The notes below the pieces were generated by a model that was not told the origin of the DNA, did no database searches, and worked only from the letters and a program-made list of their open reading frames with translations. Below are positions 32,862 through 40,543 of a stretch of 40,543 bases of DNA, piece after piece; the first letter of the stretch is position 1, and the number at the start of each line of letters is the position of its first letter. Both the position numbers and the translations under genes were made by a program. Location: the NCBI GenBank assembly GCA_964634605.1, contig CAZWLJ010000031.1, positions 1 to 40,543 of the forward strand, given 5' to 3'. Source of the stretch: UPXZ01 sp964634605. Lineage in GTDB: Bacteria; Bacteroidota; Bacteroidia; Bacteroidales; Paludibacteraceae.

Positions 32862-34809
32862 CTTCTATCAGGTACATTTGATGGTTTACAAAACCTCCGT
32901 TTTTGGAGGTTTTTACAAAATTCAGGTCGGACTGAACACCGTTGTCGAATGTCAGCGTTTCTGCGGATCGTGTGAATGTAAAACCATCTTTCTTCATTGT
33001 GGAAAGGAAAAAAGTAGTGAGATCATATCCTAACAAATCGAAACGGGGATTTGTTCCGGAGCGGAATTTTCCGTAATATTTCTGGTATTCCTGTTCGTAG
33101 AAATCGGTTCCCGTTTTACTGCCTGCAAAGGGCGAAACATAAAACATCCGGGGCTTTTTGCTGTTTGAACTTCTCCACGCATATTGACCGAGGACTCCTA
33201 CGCTGAATTTTGAATTCAGATCATGAAGTTTGTTCAGATATTTGTTTACTGATTTTTCATTATCCGAATCAAAAATTACCAGGTTGTTGCCTTCTGACTG
33301 AAGGTAATCCTGGATATTATTGGCTTCACTGCCCGTTATTTTTTTGAATGCGATGTTTTGTTTGTCGAGTTTTTTCATCAGATAACTGAAGAAATCGAGT
33401 CCTTCATCTGAATAACCGGTGTCTCCGGTTTCAACAAAAAGCAGATTTGAATCGGTGAAGCGGTTTCTGATAATGTTCAGCATATATTCATTCTGCAAAT
33501 CCTGATCGGGATTGAACTGGAAAACATAAGGATTGGATTCGATATGAGCTACCTTTGAACTGAACGGAATCACCGTATTGATCCGGTGCCGTTTGGCAAA
33601 ATCGGTCAGAACCGGAGTTTGGGCTGTATAAGCCGGTCCGATGATAAGATCCATTTCCTGCATTTCGGGTTTGTTGATAACTTCAAAAACCTTTGTTTCT
33701 GATTTTTCGATGTCGTAGGTGTAAATCTCGAAATTTACCTCGCCGTTTTTGGCATTGTTGATTGCGAGTAACGAACCCATGTAGAACTCAATGAATTTCT
33801 CAACCGTAGGGTCGCTGTTGCTGTTTTCAAGCATGAAAGGCAACAGAAATGCTATTTTATAAGTTCCTTTTATGGCTTTTTGTTTCGGCGAAATGATAAT
33901 CTGCTCAGTTTGAGAAGCGTTGGTTGTCGTTGTTGTGCCTGATACATTTCCCGATTTGAACGGGATTCTCAGTGAAGTGCCGATTTTAAGCATTTCAGCA
34001 GATTCAGGATTCAGATTCTTAATTTCTTCGACGCTTACATTATACTTCCTGCTGATGGAATAAAATGTTTCCTGAGGCTCTACAATGTGTGTAATGTATG
34101 AACTTTCGCTACCGGTATGAAGTGTTTTTTCAGCTTGTTTCTCAGATGATAATTGCGTTGCCTCTTCTTTTTTTTCAGGTGTTTCCTTTTTTACGGTCGA
34201 TTCATTTTTATCCGCTTTTGCTTCTTTTGCTTTTGTTTCTTTCCTGACGGGTGTTTCTTTTTTTTCAGGTATTTTATTATTTACAGTGGCTGCTTCTTTA
34301 GTCGTTGTTACTTCTTTTGCCGGAGTTTCCGCTTTTGAAGGCGTTTCAGACGATGTTTTCACAGGAATGCGAATTACATCTCCGCGCTTAAGACCCTGTT
34401 CTTTTATTTTCGGATTTGCTTCAATGATTTCATCCTGTGTTACATTGTATTTACGGCTGATTGCAAAAAGCGTCTGCCTTTGTTCCACGGTGTGCAAAAT
34501 ATATTCTATGTTGCTGGCGGCGGGTTTTGCAGGAATGACGGCTGGTTTTTTGCTGCCGGTTTTCGGTACGAGGATTTCCTGACCGGCTTTCAGACCGTCG
34601 TGTATCTGCGGGTTGATATTATTGATTTCCGACTGGGTGACACCAAACTTTTTGCTGATGGCATACAAACCTTCGGAAGACTGTACTTTATACCTGTAAT
34701 ATTCTTTTCCGTTAATAATTTCAACAGGATAAGATTCATTTTGCGTATAAACCACTGGCCAAATACAGAATAAGCCAACGACAAGCGTGATGTAAAACTT
34801 CAGTTTCAT
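32842..34809 (-). CDS. LysM-repeat protein fused to periplasmic ligand-binding-like domain
   Basis: The 655-aa product has a signal peptide (about 1-22) and three LysM peptidoglycan-binding repeats (38-82, 103-149, 238-283), each with the (Y/F)-x-I-S-(R/K)-K-(Y/F) core. A Lys/Glu/Thr/Pro-rich linker with reiterated KKETPEKKE-like units lies at 150-237 between repeats 2 and 3. Residues about 316-655 resemble a type I periplasmic binding fold (KIAFLLPFMLE..., DLIIGPAYTAQTP...). It is likely anchored to the cell wall and could sense or hold a ligand. The gene overlaps the downstream barrel gene by 20 bp. This is a recurrent Bacteroidetes architecture of unknown function. Confidence 0.88.
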   Translation of the reverse strand: MKLKFYITLVVGLFCIWPVVYTQNESYPVEIINGKEYYRYKVQSSEGLYAISKKFGVTQSEINNINPQIHDGLKAGQEILVPKTGSKKPAVIPAKPAASNIEYILHTVEQRQTLFAISRKYNVTQDEIIEANPKIKEQGLKRGDVIRIPVKTSSETPSKAETPAKEVTTTKEAATVNNKIPEKKETPVRKETKAKEAKADKNESTVKKETPEKKEEATQLSSEKQAEKTLHTGSESSYITHIVEPQETFYSISRKYNVSVEEIKNLNPESAEMLKIGTSLRIPFKSGNVSGTTTTTNASQTEQIIISPKQKAIKGTYKIAFLLPFMLENSNSDPTVEKFIEFYMGSLLAINNAKNGEVNFEIYTYDIEKSETKVFEVINKPEMQEMDLIIGPAYTAQTPVLTDFAKRHRINTVIPFSSKVAHIESNPYVFQFNPDQDLQNEYMLNIIRNRFTDSNLLFVETGDTGYSDEGLDFFSYLMKKLDKQNIAFKKITGSEANNIQDYLQSEGNNLVIFDSDNEKSVNKYLNKLHDLNSKFSVGVLGQYAWRSSNSKKPRMFYVSPFAGSKTGTDFYEQEYQKYYGKFRSGTNPRFDLLGYDLTTFFLSTMKKDGFTFTRSAETLTFDNGVQSDLNFVKTSKNGGFVNHQMYLIEDEAKRN

Positions 34810-34867
34810 GTCTCTGACGATAATTAATTGAATTATTCCTAATCAAGGTCTTTGAAAAATCAATTTA

Positions 34868-34875
34868 CAAATGTA
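34868..34875 (-). promoter_or_regulatory. Candidate -7 element for the LysM-barrel operon
   Basis: The minus strand reads TACATTTG, matching TAnnTTTG, with a leader of about 55 nt. The -33 position is not matched. Confidence 0.4.
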
Positions 34876-34971
34876 CGAAAAATTATACTTCGTAGTGAAC
34901 AATCAACAATAAATAAGACTTTTTTGTGTTTTAAAAAAGGTAATTTTACCGTTTTAACAGAATAAATCTGT

Positions 34972-36276
34972 ATGAATCACATTATTGGCAGACACATCAC
35001 TTTTTCTACAGCTATGAAGCGTGCATTTATGTTTTATTCGATGATAATGATTTCAATGGCAGCATTGGCACAGCTATCGGCAGTGGGTCATTTTACTACG
35101 GTTAAACTGCAGTCGGATGTGAGTAATGTGTTTATTTTCAGCACTATAGACGATAATACCGAACTGCACTTTAAAAGCAATCCGGATGCTTTCATTCGCT
35201 GGTACACTTATTTGAACGGGATAAAAACTCCTCTTACTAATGTTTCCTCAGCTGTGTCGTCAACTTCTGCAGACACCTGGATCAAGCCACAGAACAACAC
35301 CGGATATATTGTGAGCGTGGACGGAGTGGAAACTTCGTGCTGGGTTTTCGATTACTCTTTCTACCGGTTTACTTCCTCTTCGCTGGCAGTGACCGGAGGA
35401 GATTCTCCCTGCGAGGAGGTTTTGGTTCAGTTGCAGGGTGTAGTTCCGGAATTTACATATCAAAGTCCTGTGGGCAGAATTATGTCATTACCCAGAAAGT
35501 GCTCACTGATTTACAGTACATTAACATGGAATGGTGAAAACTGGGCGAATACCGACACCATTGTTAACTTACAGGTTCCGCCAACAGACTTCAGGACAGA
35601 TGCTCCGCTTGTAAATACCGGATTTACACTCTCAGGCGATCAGTTCGCTGCCGAACTCGGTTTGCAACCGGATATGGCATATTCCGGTGAATTTCAATCA
35701 AGAGCTGTAAAATGCAAAATAACAACCATTACAGCAGCCCGTACGGAATTAAATGAAAACGATCGGCCAGATACTACTTCGCTCGCCGGATCTGCTCCGC
35801 TCGATATTCAGTTTTTTGCAAATCCCACTCCCGGTGTGACAAATTATCAGTGGCGGATATTCAAAGACGGTGGCTTGATACTTACCCGCACAGAACAAAA
35901 TCATCAGTACACCTTCACCGAATCAGGCAATTACAGCGTGAAACTTCAGGTCAGCAACTCTTTTTGTACCGATTCAGCATCGGTTGATGTCATCGTGAGC
36001 GAATCGCAAATCGTTGCACCAAAGATATTTACACCCAACGGCGATGGCTACAACGATGAATTTCGGGTTGCATTCAAATCAATCGTTAAATTTCAGGGGA
36101 CTATCGTGAACCGATGGGGCAGGGTACTCTTCAAATGGACTGATCCGTCAAAAGGTTGGGACGGGAAAATCAGCGGGAAACCAGCCCCTGAAGGAACTTA
36201 TTTCTACATCATCACCGCCAAAGGATCCGACGGCAAGGTTTATCCGCTGAAAGGACATATTAATTTACTGAGATAG
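34972..36276 (+). CDS. PKD-domain protein with T9SS type-B sorting domain
   Basis: The product is 434 aa from the first ATG. A later ATG at 35014 (MKRAFMFYSMIMISMAALAQ) starts exactly at a signal peptide and is at least as likely. The middle has a PKD-like beta-sandwich (about 268-346, with YQWRIFKDGG and SGNYSVKLQVSN). The C-terminus (about 353-434) has IFTPNGDGYNDEF, NRWGRVLF and GWDGK..GKPAPEGTYFYII, the gliding-motility-associated type-B sorting domain (CHU_C). It is predicted to be exported by T9SS and surface-bound. The N-terminal 240 residues are unrecognised beta-rich sequence. A terminator follows at 36301. Confidence 0.88.
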   Translation: MNHIIGRHITFSTAMKRAFMFYSMIMISMAALAQLSAVGHFTTVKLQSDVSNVFIFSTIDDNTELHFKSNPDAFIRWYTYLNGIKTPLTNVSSAVSSTSADTWIKPQNNTGYIVSVDGVETSCWVFDYSFYRFTSSSLAVTGGDSPCEEVLVQLQGVVPEFTYQSPVGRIMSLPRKCSLIYSTLTWNGENWANTDTIVNLQVPPTDFRTDAPLVNTGFTLSGDQFAAELGLQPDMAYSGEFQSRAVKCKITTITAARTELNENDRPDTTSLAGSAPLDIQFFANPTPGVTNYQWRIFKDGGLILTRTEQNHQYTFTESGNYSVKLQVSNSFCTDSASVDVIVSESQIVAPKIFTPNGDGYNDEFRVAFKSIVKFQGTIVNRWGRVLFKWTDPSKGWDGKISGKPAPEGTYFYIITAKGSDGKVYPLKGHINLLR

Positions 36277-36300
36277 ACGGTTCCCTGTGTTGTTATTTAG

Positions 36301-36337
36301 CGCTATTTTCCTTTCGAAATGGCGTTTTTTCTTTTTT
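36301..36337 (+). terminator. Rho-independent terminator after the PKD/T9SS gene
   Basis: An 8-bp stem with one G-T wobble (36301-36308 with 36317-36324) is followed by TTTTTTCTTTTTT. A second small hairpin (AATCCT 36338-36343 with AGGATT 36351-36356, then another T run) lies immediately after and may act as a back-up. Confidence 0.75.
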
Positions 36338-36395
36338 AATCCTATCATTCAGGATTATTTTTTCTAAATCCTATTCCTCTAAGTTATAAAATAGT

Positions 36396-36403
36396 TAACT
36401 TTG
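36396..36403 (+). promoter_or_regulatory. Candidate -7 element for the ACT-paaK unit
   Basis: TAACTTTG matches TAnnTTTG; the leader would be about 115 nt. The -33 region (near 36373) reads ATTC, a poor match. Within the leader, TCTGAA (36418-36423) and TTCAGA (36431-36436) form a small inverted repeat. Confidence 0.45.
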
Positions 36404-36524
36404 CGAACAATTTATTTTCTGAACTCAGAATTCAGAATGCAAAAATCCGGGCCATCATCGAAAAGAAATTGGAATCTGATATTTTAAAACTCATAATTCA
36501 TTATTTAATATAAACGATCATCAT

Positions 36525-36944
36525 ATGACAATACGCCAGTTATCCGTTTTTTTGGAAAACAAACCGGGCTACCTCAACGAGGTGCTTGAGGTTCTTGCCC
36601 TGAATGATATAAATATCGCAGCTTTGACTGTGGCCGATACCGATGATTATGGAATCGTGCGTCTGCTCGTTTCCGATCCGCAACTGGCTCTGGACAAGCT
36701 TCGGGAACAGCAGTTCACCGTTCGCATTCACGATGTGCTTTCACTGGAAATGGACCCGCAACCCGGTTCGCTTTACAGGATTCTCACTCATTTTGCCGAT
36801 GCGGATATAAGTATGGAATACGTGTATGCATTCAGTTTTGGTAGTAAATCCATAGTCGTTTTCCGCACGAATAACCGTGAAAAAGCGCTGGAAGTGATAA
36901 AGAAATTTAAGTTGAAATCAATAAAGGAAGAAGATCTGAAATAG
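36525..36944 (+). CDS. Tandem ACT-domain protein paired with PaaK
   Basis: The 139-aa product consists of two ACT domains, the first starting RQLSVFLENKPGYLNEVLEVLALNDINI (residues 4-31) and the second LYRILTHFADADISMEYVYAF (about 82-102). There is no catalytic domain, so it is a stand-alone ligand-binding regulator, probably for an amino acid. It lies 73 bp before paaK on the same strand; an ACT protein next to an arylacetate-CoA ligase is a recurring arrangement in anaerobes that ferment aromatic amino acids (stated from memory). Binding of an aromatic amino acid or its keto acid is inferred. Confidence 0.88.
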   Translation: MTIRQLSVFLENKPGYLNEVLEVLALNDINIAALTVADTDDYGIVRLLVSDPQLALDKLREQQFTVRIHDVLSLEMDPQPGSLYRILTHFADADISMEYVYAFSFGSKSIVVFRTNNREKALEVIKKFKLKSIKEEDLK

Positions 36945-36976
36945 TTCCGGGTTCTGTTTTTGGAGTTCCGGATTTG

Positions 36977-37000
36977 GAACTGTAAATACTGAACTGTAAA
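36977..37000. repeat. Short direct and inverted repeats between the ACT gene and paaK
   Basis: GAACTGTAAA occurs twice (36977-36986 and 36991-37000), a 14-bp period. Just before it GTTCC and GGAAC form a small hairpin (36965-36969 with 36976-36980). It may be slippage-prone spacer sequence; no function is claimed. Confidence 0.4.
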
Positions 37001-37017
37001 CTATAAACCTGAAGAAA

Positions 37018-38325
37018 ATGATTTGGAATAAAGGAATTGAATGTATGTCGCGCACGCAGATGCGGGAATTGCAGAGCGAACGATTGCGCAAACTGGTGGA
37101 ACATGTGTATAACAACGTGATTTTTTACCGGAAAAAGATGGATGATGCCGGTATCAGCCCTGGCGATATAAAATCCATAGATGATATAGTAAAGCTGCCT
37201 TTTACCTGCAAACAGGATTTACGCGACAACTATCCGTTCGGACTTTTTGCCGTGCCAATGAAGGATATTGTGCGGGTACATGCTTCCAGCGGCACTACCG
37301 GTAAGCCTACCACCGTTGGATATACCCGCCACGATCTGGAAGTATGGAAAGAAGTAGTGGCGCGATGTTTCACGATGTGTGGCATCGGAAAAGATGACAT
37401 TATGCAGGTAGCTTACGGTTACGGTCTGTTCACCGGAGGGCTTGGCGCCCACTACGGAGCTGAAGAAGTAGGAGCGAGTGTTATACCCATCTCAGGCGGA
37501 AATACACGCCGTCAGTTACAGCTGATGGCTGATTACGGTGTCACAACCCTTGCCTGTACACCATCGTATGCACTTCACCTGGCCGACGCGATGAACGAAT
37601 TTGGCTACTCACTCGATGATATGAAGCTGAAAAAAGGTGTATTCGGAGCCGAACCCTGGACCGAGAATATGCGAAATGAACTCGAAAGGAAGTGGGGAAT
37701 TCAGGCTTATGATATTTACGGATTGAGCGAAGTGATGGGGCCCGGTGTTTCAAATGATTGCGATTTTCATTGCGGACTGCACGTGCACGAAGACCATTTT
37801 TTCCCGGAAATAGTTCACCCCGACACCAAAGAACCAATGCCCGAAGGTGAAGAAGGTGAACTGGTTTTCACCACGCTGACCAAGGAAGGTATTCCGCTTA
37901 TTCGTTACAACACCAGGGACTTGTCGACACTTAACCGCGAAACCTGCCAGTGTGGCCGCACACTCGTTCGGATGAAAAAGATAACCGGACGAAGCGACGA
38001 TATGCTGATCATCCGCGGTGTGAATCTTTTCCCGTCGCAGATAGAACATGTGCTACTCGAGATGGGCGAAACATCAGCTCACTACATGCTTTACGTGGAC
38101 AGGCACAACAACCTGGATACGCTGGAACTGCAGGTAGAACTGGATGAAAGCAAACTCACCGACACCATCAAAGACCTGCAGTATCTTTCGCGGAAAATCG
38201 AACATGCACTCAACAGTGCAATCGGCCTGAGCGTGAAAGTAACACTCGTGGAACCAAAAACCATTACCCGAAGTGAAGGAAAAGCAGTGCGGGTGATTGA
38301 CAGGAGAAAAAATCCGAATCAATAG
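37018..38325 (+). CDS. paaK: Phenylacetate-CoA ligase (arylacetate-CoA ligase)
   Basis: The 435-aa product is of normal PaaK length. ATP/AMP-binding motifs are SSGTTGKPT (90-98), YGLSEVMGPG (234-243) and the Asp301 motif YNTRD (297-301). The hinge/C-terminal start is GRSDDMLIIRGVNLFP (324-339). Cys/His-rich pieces NDCDFHCGLHVHED (247-259) and CQCGR (310-314) fit a structural metal site known in this family. It makes arylacetyl-CoA from the acid, CoA and ATP; in fermenting anaerobes the reverse, ATP-yielding role has been proposed. No paa ring-degradation genes are present, so amino-acid fermentation is the more likely context, together with the ACT gene upstream. Confidence 0.95.
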   Translation: MIWNKGIECMSRTQMRELQSERLRKLVEHVYNNVIFYRKKMDDAGISPGDIKSIDDIVKLPFTCKQDLRDNYPFGLFAVPMKDIVRVHASSGTTGKPTTVGYTRHDLEVWKEVVARCFTMCGIGKDDIMQVAYGYGLFTGGLGAHYGAEEVGASVIPISGGNTRRQLQLMADYGVTTLACTPSYALHLADAMNEFGYSLDDMKLKKGVFGAEPWTENMRNELERKWGIQAYDIYGLSEVMGPGVSNDCDFHCGLHVHEDHFFPEIVHPDTKEPMPEGEEGELVFTTLTKEGIPLIRYNTRDLSTLNRETCQCGRTLVRMKKITGRSDDMLIIRGVNLFPSQIEHVLLEMGETSAHYMLYVDRHNNLDTLELQVELDESKLTDTIKDLQYLSRKIEHALNSAIGLSVKVTLVEPKTITRSEGKAVRVIDRRKNPNQ

Positions 38326-38460
38326 CGGAAGTGTGTTTTATTCATCTGCCGGGATTCTGCCCTCGCTGTCAGATGGAAACTAACAGGTTCGAAAGGAATA
38401 TAGTATAAAAAAAATCTGTAATATTGACTTCGTTGAAGCGGCTAATTAATATAAAAAAAC

Positions 38461-39057
38461 ATGAAAATCAGAGTATTCGTATCTTCAGTTGTATTCGTTT
38501 TATTATTGTCATTTATCTTATCGGGTTGTAGTTCAAATAAAATAACTGTTGAAAATGATGTTGTGAAAGGAGTTCAAAAAACTCAGCTCAACACCTATTA
38601 TTCCTATAATCAGTTAAAACGTAATCAAACCATCTATTGGCAAAATCTTGTATTTAACAAAGATAAAGATAAAAATGGTATAAATACTTACATGATATAC
38701 GATATTGTAACTTTACCATCATCTGCTTACGACCTGGACGATAAAGCATACATAGTATTTGATAATGAAGTTTTTGAATTAAAAAACAGTAAAACAGAGA
38801 ATAATTATTTCGTTATCAGAAATGAGATTACTGAAGAAATTATGACTGCTGATTCTACAAAAACTACTGTTTTGAAAGGTTATGATGAAAATCATAATAA
38901 AACAATCCGGATGCAACATCTGGTAAGTTCAGAAATGGCTGACCGTTTTATACTGGCAAATCAAGTCTTTTTCAGATATTATTCCGGTCCCAATACAATT
39001 ACAACCACGATAAAACCCGGGGATTTGAGAAAAATAAAGAAGGTATTTCAACCCTGA
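38461..39057 (+). CDS. Putative lipoprotein, unrecognised
   Basis: The 198-aa product has a type II signal peptide with lipobox LSGC (Cys23, after hydrophobic residues 5-20), followed by Ser-Ser. The rest is charged, Asn- and Lys-rich and predicted mainly beta, with the segments NTYMIYDIVTLPSSAYDLDDKAYIVFDN and TTTIKPGDLRKIKKVF. I do not recognise a family. It is clearly more AT-rich than the paaK gene before it and the aminotransferase after it, a sign of relaxed or foreign codon use. It stands between them with gaps of 135 and 116 bp and may have its own promoter. Real gene by signal peptide and codon structure; function unknown. Confidence 0.75.
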   Translation: MKIRVFVSSVVFVLLLSFILSGCSSNKITVENDVVKGVQKTQLNTYYSYNQLKRNQTIYWQNLVFNKDKDKNGINTYMIYDIVTLPSSAYDLDDKAYIVFDNEVFELKNSKTENNYFVIRNEITEEIMTADSTKTTVLKGYDENHNKTIRMQHLVSSEMADRFILANQVFFRYYSGPNTITTTIKPGDLRKIKKVFQP

Positions 39058-39173
39058 TTTAACTAATGCAATATCATCATGATTAACTGTATTCAAGTAT
39101 TTTAATGGCAATACAGGTGACAAGTATCAGAAAAAGTTAATAAAATAAATAAAAAAGTCATACTACAGACGAT

Positions 39174-40475
39174 ATGATTTCGAAACAACTAATCGACAGG
39201 CTTTTCAGGCAATTCGGTACCGATGATATCAATCAGCTTTCCATTCGTCAGGTGGGTAAGCTTGTGGCGCAAATAGAGCAGGAGAGTGGAACCGGGTTTA
39301 TTCACATGGAAATGGGTGTTCCCGGATTGCCTGCGTCGCAGATAGGCGTTGAGGCTGAGAAAGAAGCGCTCGGTAAAGGGCTGGCATCCATCTATCCGAA
39401 TATCGAGGGCATTCCATTTGCAAAGGAAGAAATTGCCCGCTTTGTACGTTTGTTCATGAATATACCCTGTGAACCAACGTATTGTATTCCCACGGTTGGG
39501 GGAATGCAGGGAAGTTTTGCAGCATTGCTTACCGCCGCCCGTACAAATCCCGGCAAGCCTTACACCCTTTTTATAGATCCGGGATTTCCCGTGCAGAAGT
39601 CGCAGCTACAATTGCTTGGTTTACCTTATAAGTCATTCGACTTTCAGCACAACCGGGGAGAAAAACTCGGAGAAAAACTGGAAGAGTTTCTGAAGAAAGA
39701 AAACATTTGCTCCATTTGCTACTCATCGCCCAACAATCCGACCTGGTGTTGTTTCTCGGAGCAAGAACTGAAAATCATTGGCGAACTGGCTGACAAATAC
39801 GATGTTATCGTTATTGAAGATCTGGCCTATTTCGGGATGGATTTCAGGGAACAGTACGGTTTGCCCGGGGTGGCACCTTTCCAGCCTACAGTAGCACGCT
39901 ATACTGATAACTACATTCTGATTCTTTCGGCTTCCAAAATATTCAGTTATGCCGGTCAGCGGATTGCCATGCTGGTTTTCAGTCACGAAGCCTATACACG
40001 TAGCTATCCGAACCTGAAAAACTATTTTCCATCCGATACAATGGGGCGTTTTATTCCCTACGGAGTGCTTTATGCCACTACAGCAGGTACTTCACACACC
40101 GCGCAATACGCGCTTGCTTCCATGCTCCGGGCAGTGAACAACGGGGAGGTGAACTTTGTGGAGCCACTGCATCATTACGGCGAAAAAGCCAGCCGGATGA
40201 AACAGATTTTTATCAAACACGGATTTTATATCGTTTACAATGATGATGAACGCGCACTTGCCGACGGATTCTACTTCACCATTGCCTATCCCGGACTTAC
40301 CAGCGGCCAACTGATGAAAAAATTTCTCTATTACGGCATCAGCGCTATTTCCTTAGCCATTACCGGTAGCGACAACCCAAACGGGCTTCGCGCATGCGTA
40401 TCGTTCGTAGGGATGAATCAGATGGAAGAACTGGACAAAAGACTGGGAGAATTCGTTGCTGATAATAATCAGTAG
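39174..40475 (+). CDS. PLP-dependent aminotransferase, class I/II
   Basis: The 433-aa product is a fold-type I enzyme. Visible cofactor residues are Asn187 (SSPNNPTW), Asp216 and Tyr219 (EDLAYFG), the Schiff-base Lys255 (LSASKIFSYAGQR) and Arg263 beside it. A C-terminal Arg in GLRACVSF likely binds the substrate carboxylate. The N-terminus (MEMGVPGLPAS) resembles aminotransferases of the aspartate/aromatic group. The reaction is probably amino acid plus 2-oxoglutarate to keto acid plus glutamate; the exact substrate is unclear. With nearby paaK and ACT genes, an aromatic or branched-chain substrate in amino-acid fermentation is a reasonable guess. Complete inside the window, with no terminator visible before the end. 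Confidence 0.92.
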   Translation: MISKQLIDRLFRQFGTDDINQLSIRQVGKLVAQIEQESGTGFIHMEMGVPGLPASQIGVEAEKEALGKGLASIYPNIEGIPFAKEEIARFVRLFMNIPCEPTYCIPTVGGMQGSFAALLTAARTNPGKPYTLFIDPGFPVQKSQLQLLGLPYKSFDFQHNRGEKLGEKLEEFLKKENICSICYSSPNNPTWCCFSEQELKIIGELADKYDVIVIEDLAYFGMDFREQYGLPGVAPFQPTVARYTDNYILILSASKIFSYAGQRIAMLVFSHEAYTRSYPNLKNYFPSDTMGRFIPYGVLYATTAGTSHTAQYALASMLRAVNNGEVNFVEPLHHYGEKASRMKQIFIKHGFYIVYNDDERALADGFYFTIAYPGLTSGQLMKKFLYYGISAISLAITGSDNPNGLRACVSFVGMNQMEELDKRLGEFVADNNQ

Positions 40476-40543
40476 ATTATTCATGGCAGAGGCGGAAAAA
40501 GGAGAAATTACTTTCTTTCCGGCTAGTATTAATTGCGGATTTA

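Noticed and set aside
38343..38375. CATCTG/CAGATG inverted repeat after paaK as terminator
   Set aside because: Only six base pairs, a 21-nt loop and no T tract.
1..40543. CRISPR arrays, tRNA/rRNA genes, insertion sequences, toxin-antitoxin or defence islands
   Set aside because: Gaps between genes are short and hold no regular repeat-spacer pattern, cloverleaf-like segment, transposase or known defence gene that I could recognise by eye.

Overview
The window looks like a chromosomal segment of a Bacteroidetes (Bacteroidales-like) anaerobe. Four things point there: promoters of the TTTG / TAnnTTTG type instead of TTGACA/TATAAT; two proteins with type IX secretion (T9SS) C-terminal sorting domains of types A and B; an outer-membrane barrel of the PorT type; and typical Bacteroidetes families (DUF177-rpmF-fabH, MutS2, fused single-chain pyruvate:ferredoxin oxidoreductase, LysM plus periplasmic-binding fusion). 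I see no rRNA, tRNA, CRISPR array, insertion sequence, integrase or phage module. Coding density is high and no gap between genes exceeds 300 bases.

Layout. 1-1.1 kb: a terminator of an upstream gene and a secreted esterase. 1.1-4.3 kb, minus strand: a histidine kinase, then DUF177/yceD, rpmF and fabH. 4.4-6.4 kb, plus strand: era, then a three-gene membrane cassette (YtxH-like, holin-like, small basic protein). 6.5-12.7 kb, minus: an M6 metalloprotease carrying a T9SS tail, mutS2 with an ADP-ribosylglycohydrolase just upstream, and mazG. 12.85-13.2 kb: a small unrecognised membrane protein. 13.25-16.5 kb, minus: a PlsC-type acyltransferase, a bile acid:sodium symporter family carrier and a patatin-like phospholipase. 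16.8-20.5 kb, plus: dipeptidyl peptidase IV, a secreted metallo-beta-lactamase-fold hydrolase and TrmO. 20.6-29.1 kb, minus: a Tricorn-like S41 protease, NifJ and an AAA/DUF4143 ATPase. 29.3-31.3 kb, plus: an M28 peptidase and a SixA-like phosphatase. 31.4-34.8 kb, minus: LysM fusion protein, outer-membrane barrel, TsaB. 35-40.5 kb, plus: a T9SS type-B protein, an ACT-domain protein, PaaK, a lipoprotein and an aminotransferase.

How it fits together (inference): four exported peptidases (M6, S9 DPP-IV, S41 Tricorn-like, M28), a pyruvate:ferredoxin oxidoreductase, an ACT/PaaK pair and a PLP aminotransferase suit a protein- or peptide-fermenting anaerobe. TrmO and TsaB both belong to the tRNA t6A37 pathway. 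Most of the rest is housekeeping.

I found no convincing new multi-gene defence or biosynthetic system. The items most worth a second look are: a perfect inverted repeat of TTTGCAAA sites over the -33 box of the AAA-ATPase promoter, whose product has Gln in place of the Walker B Glu; a repeat-like peptide at the N-terminus of MutS2; the very short era leader; and several uncharacterised small membrane or lipoprotein genes.
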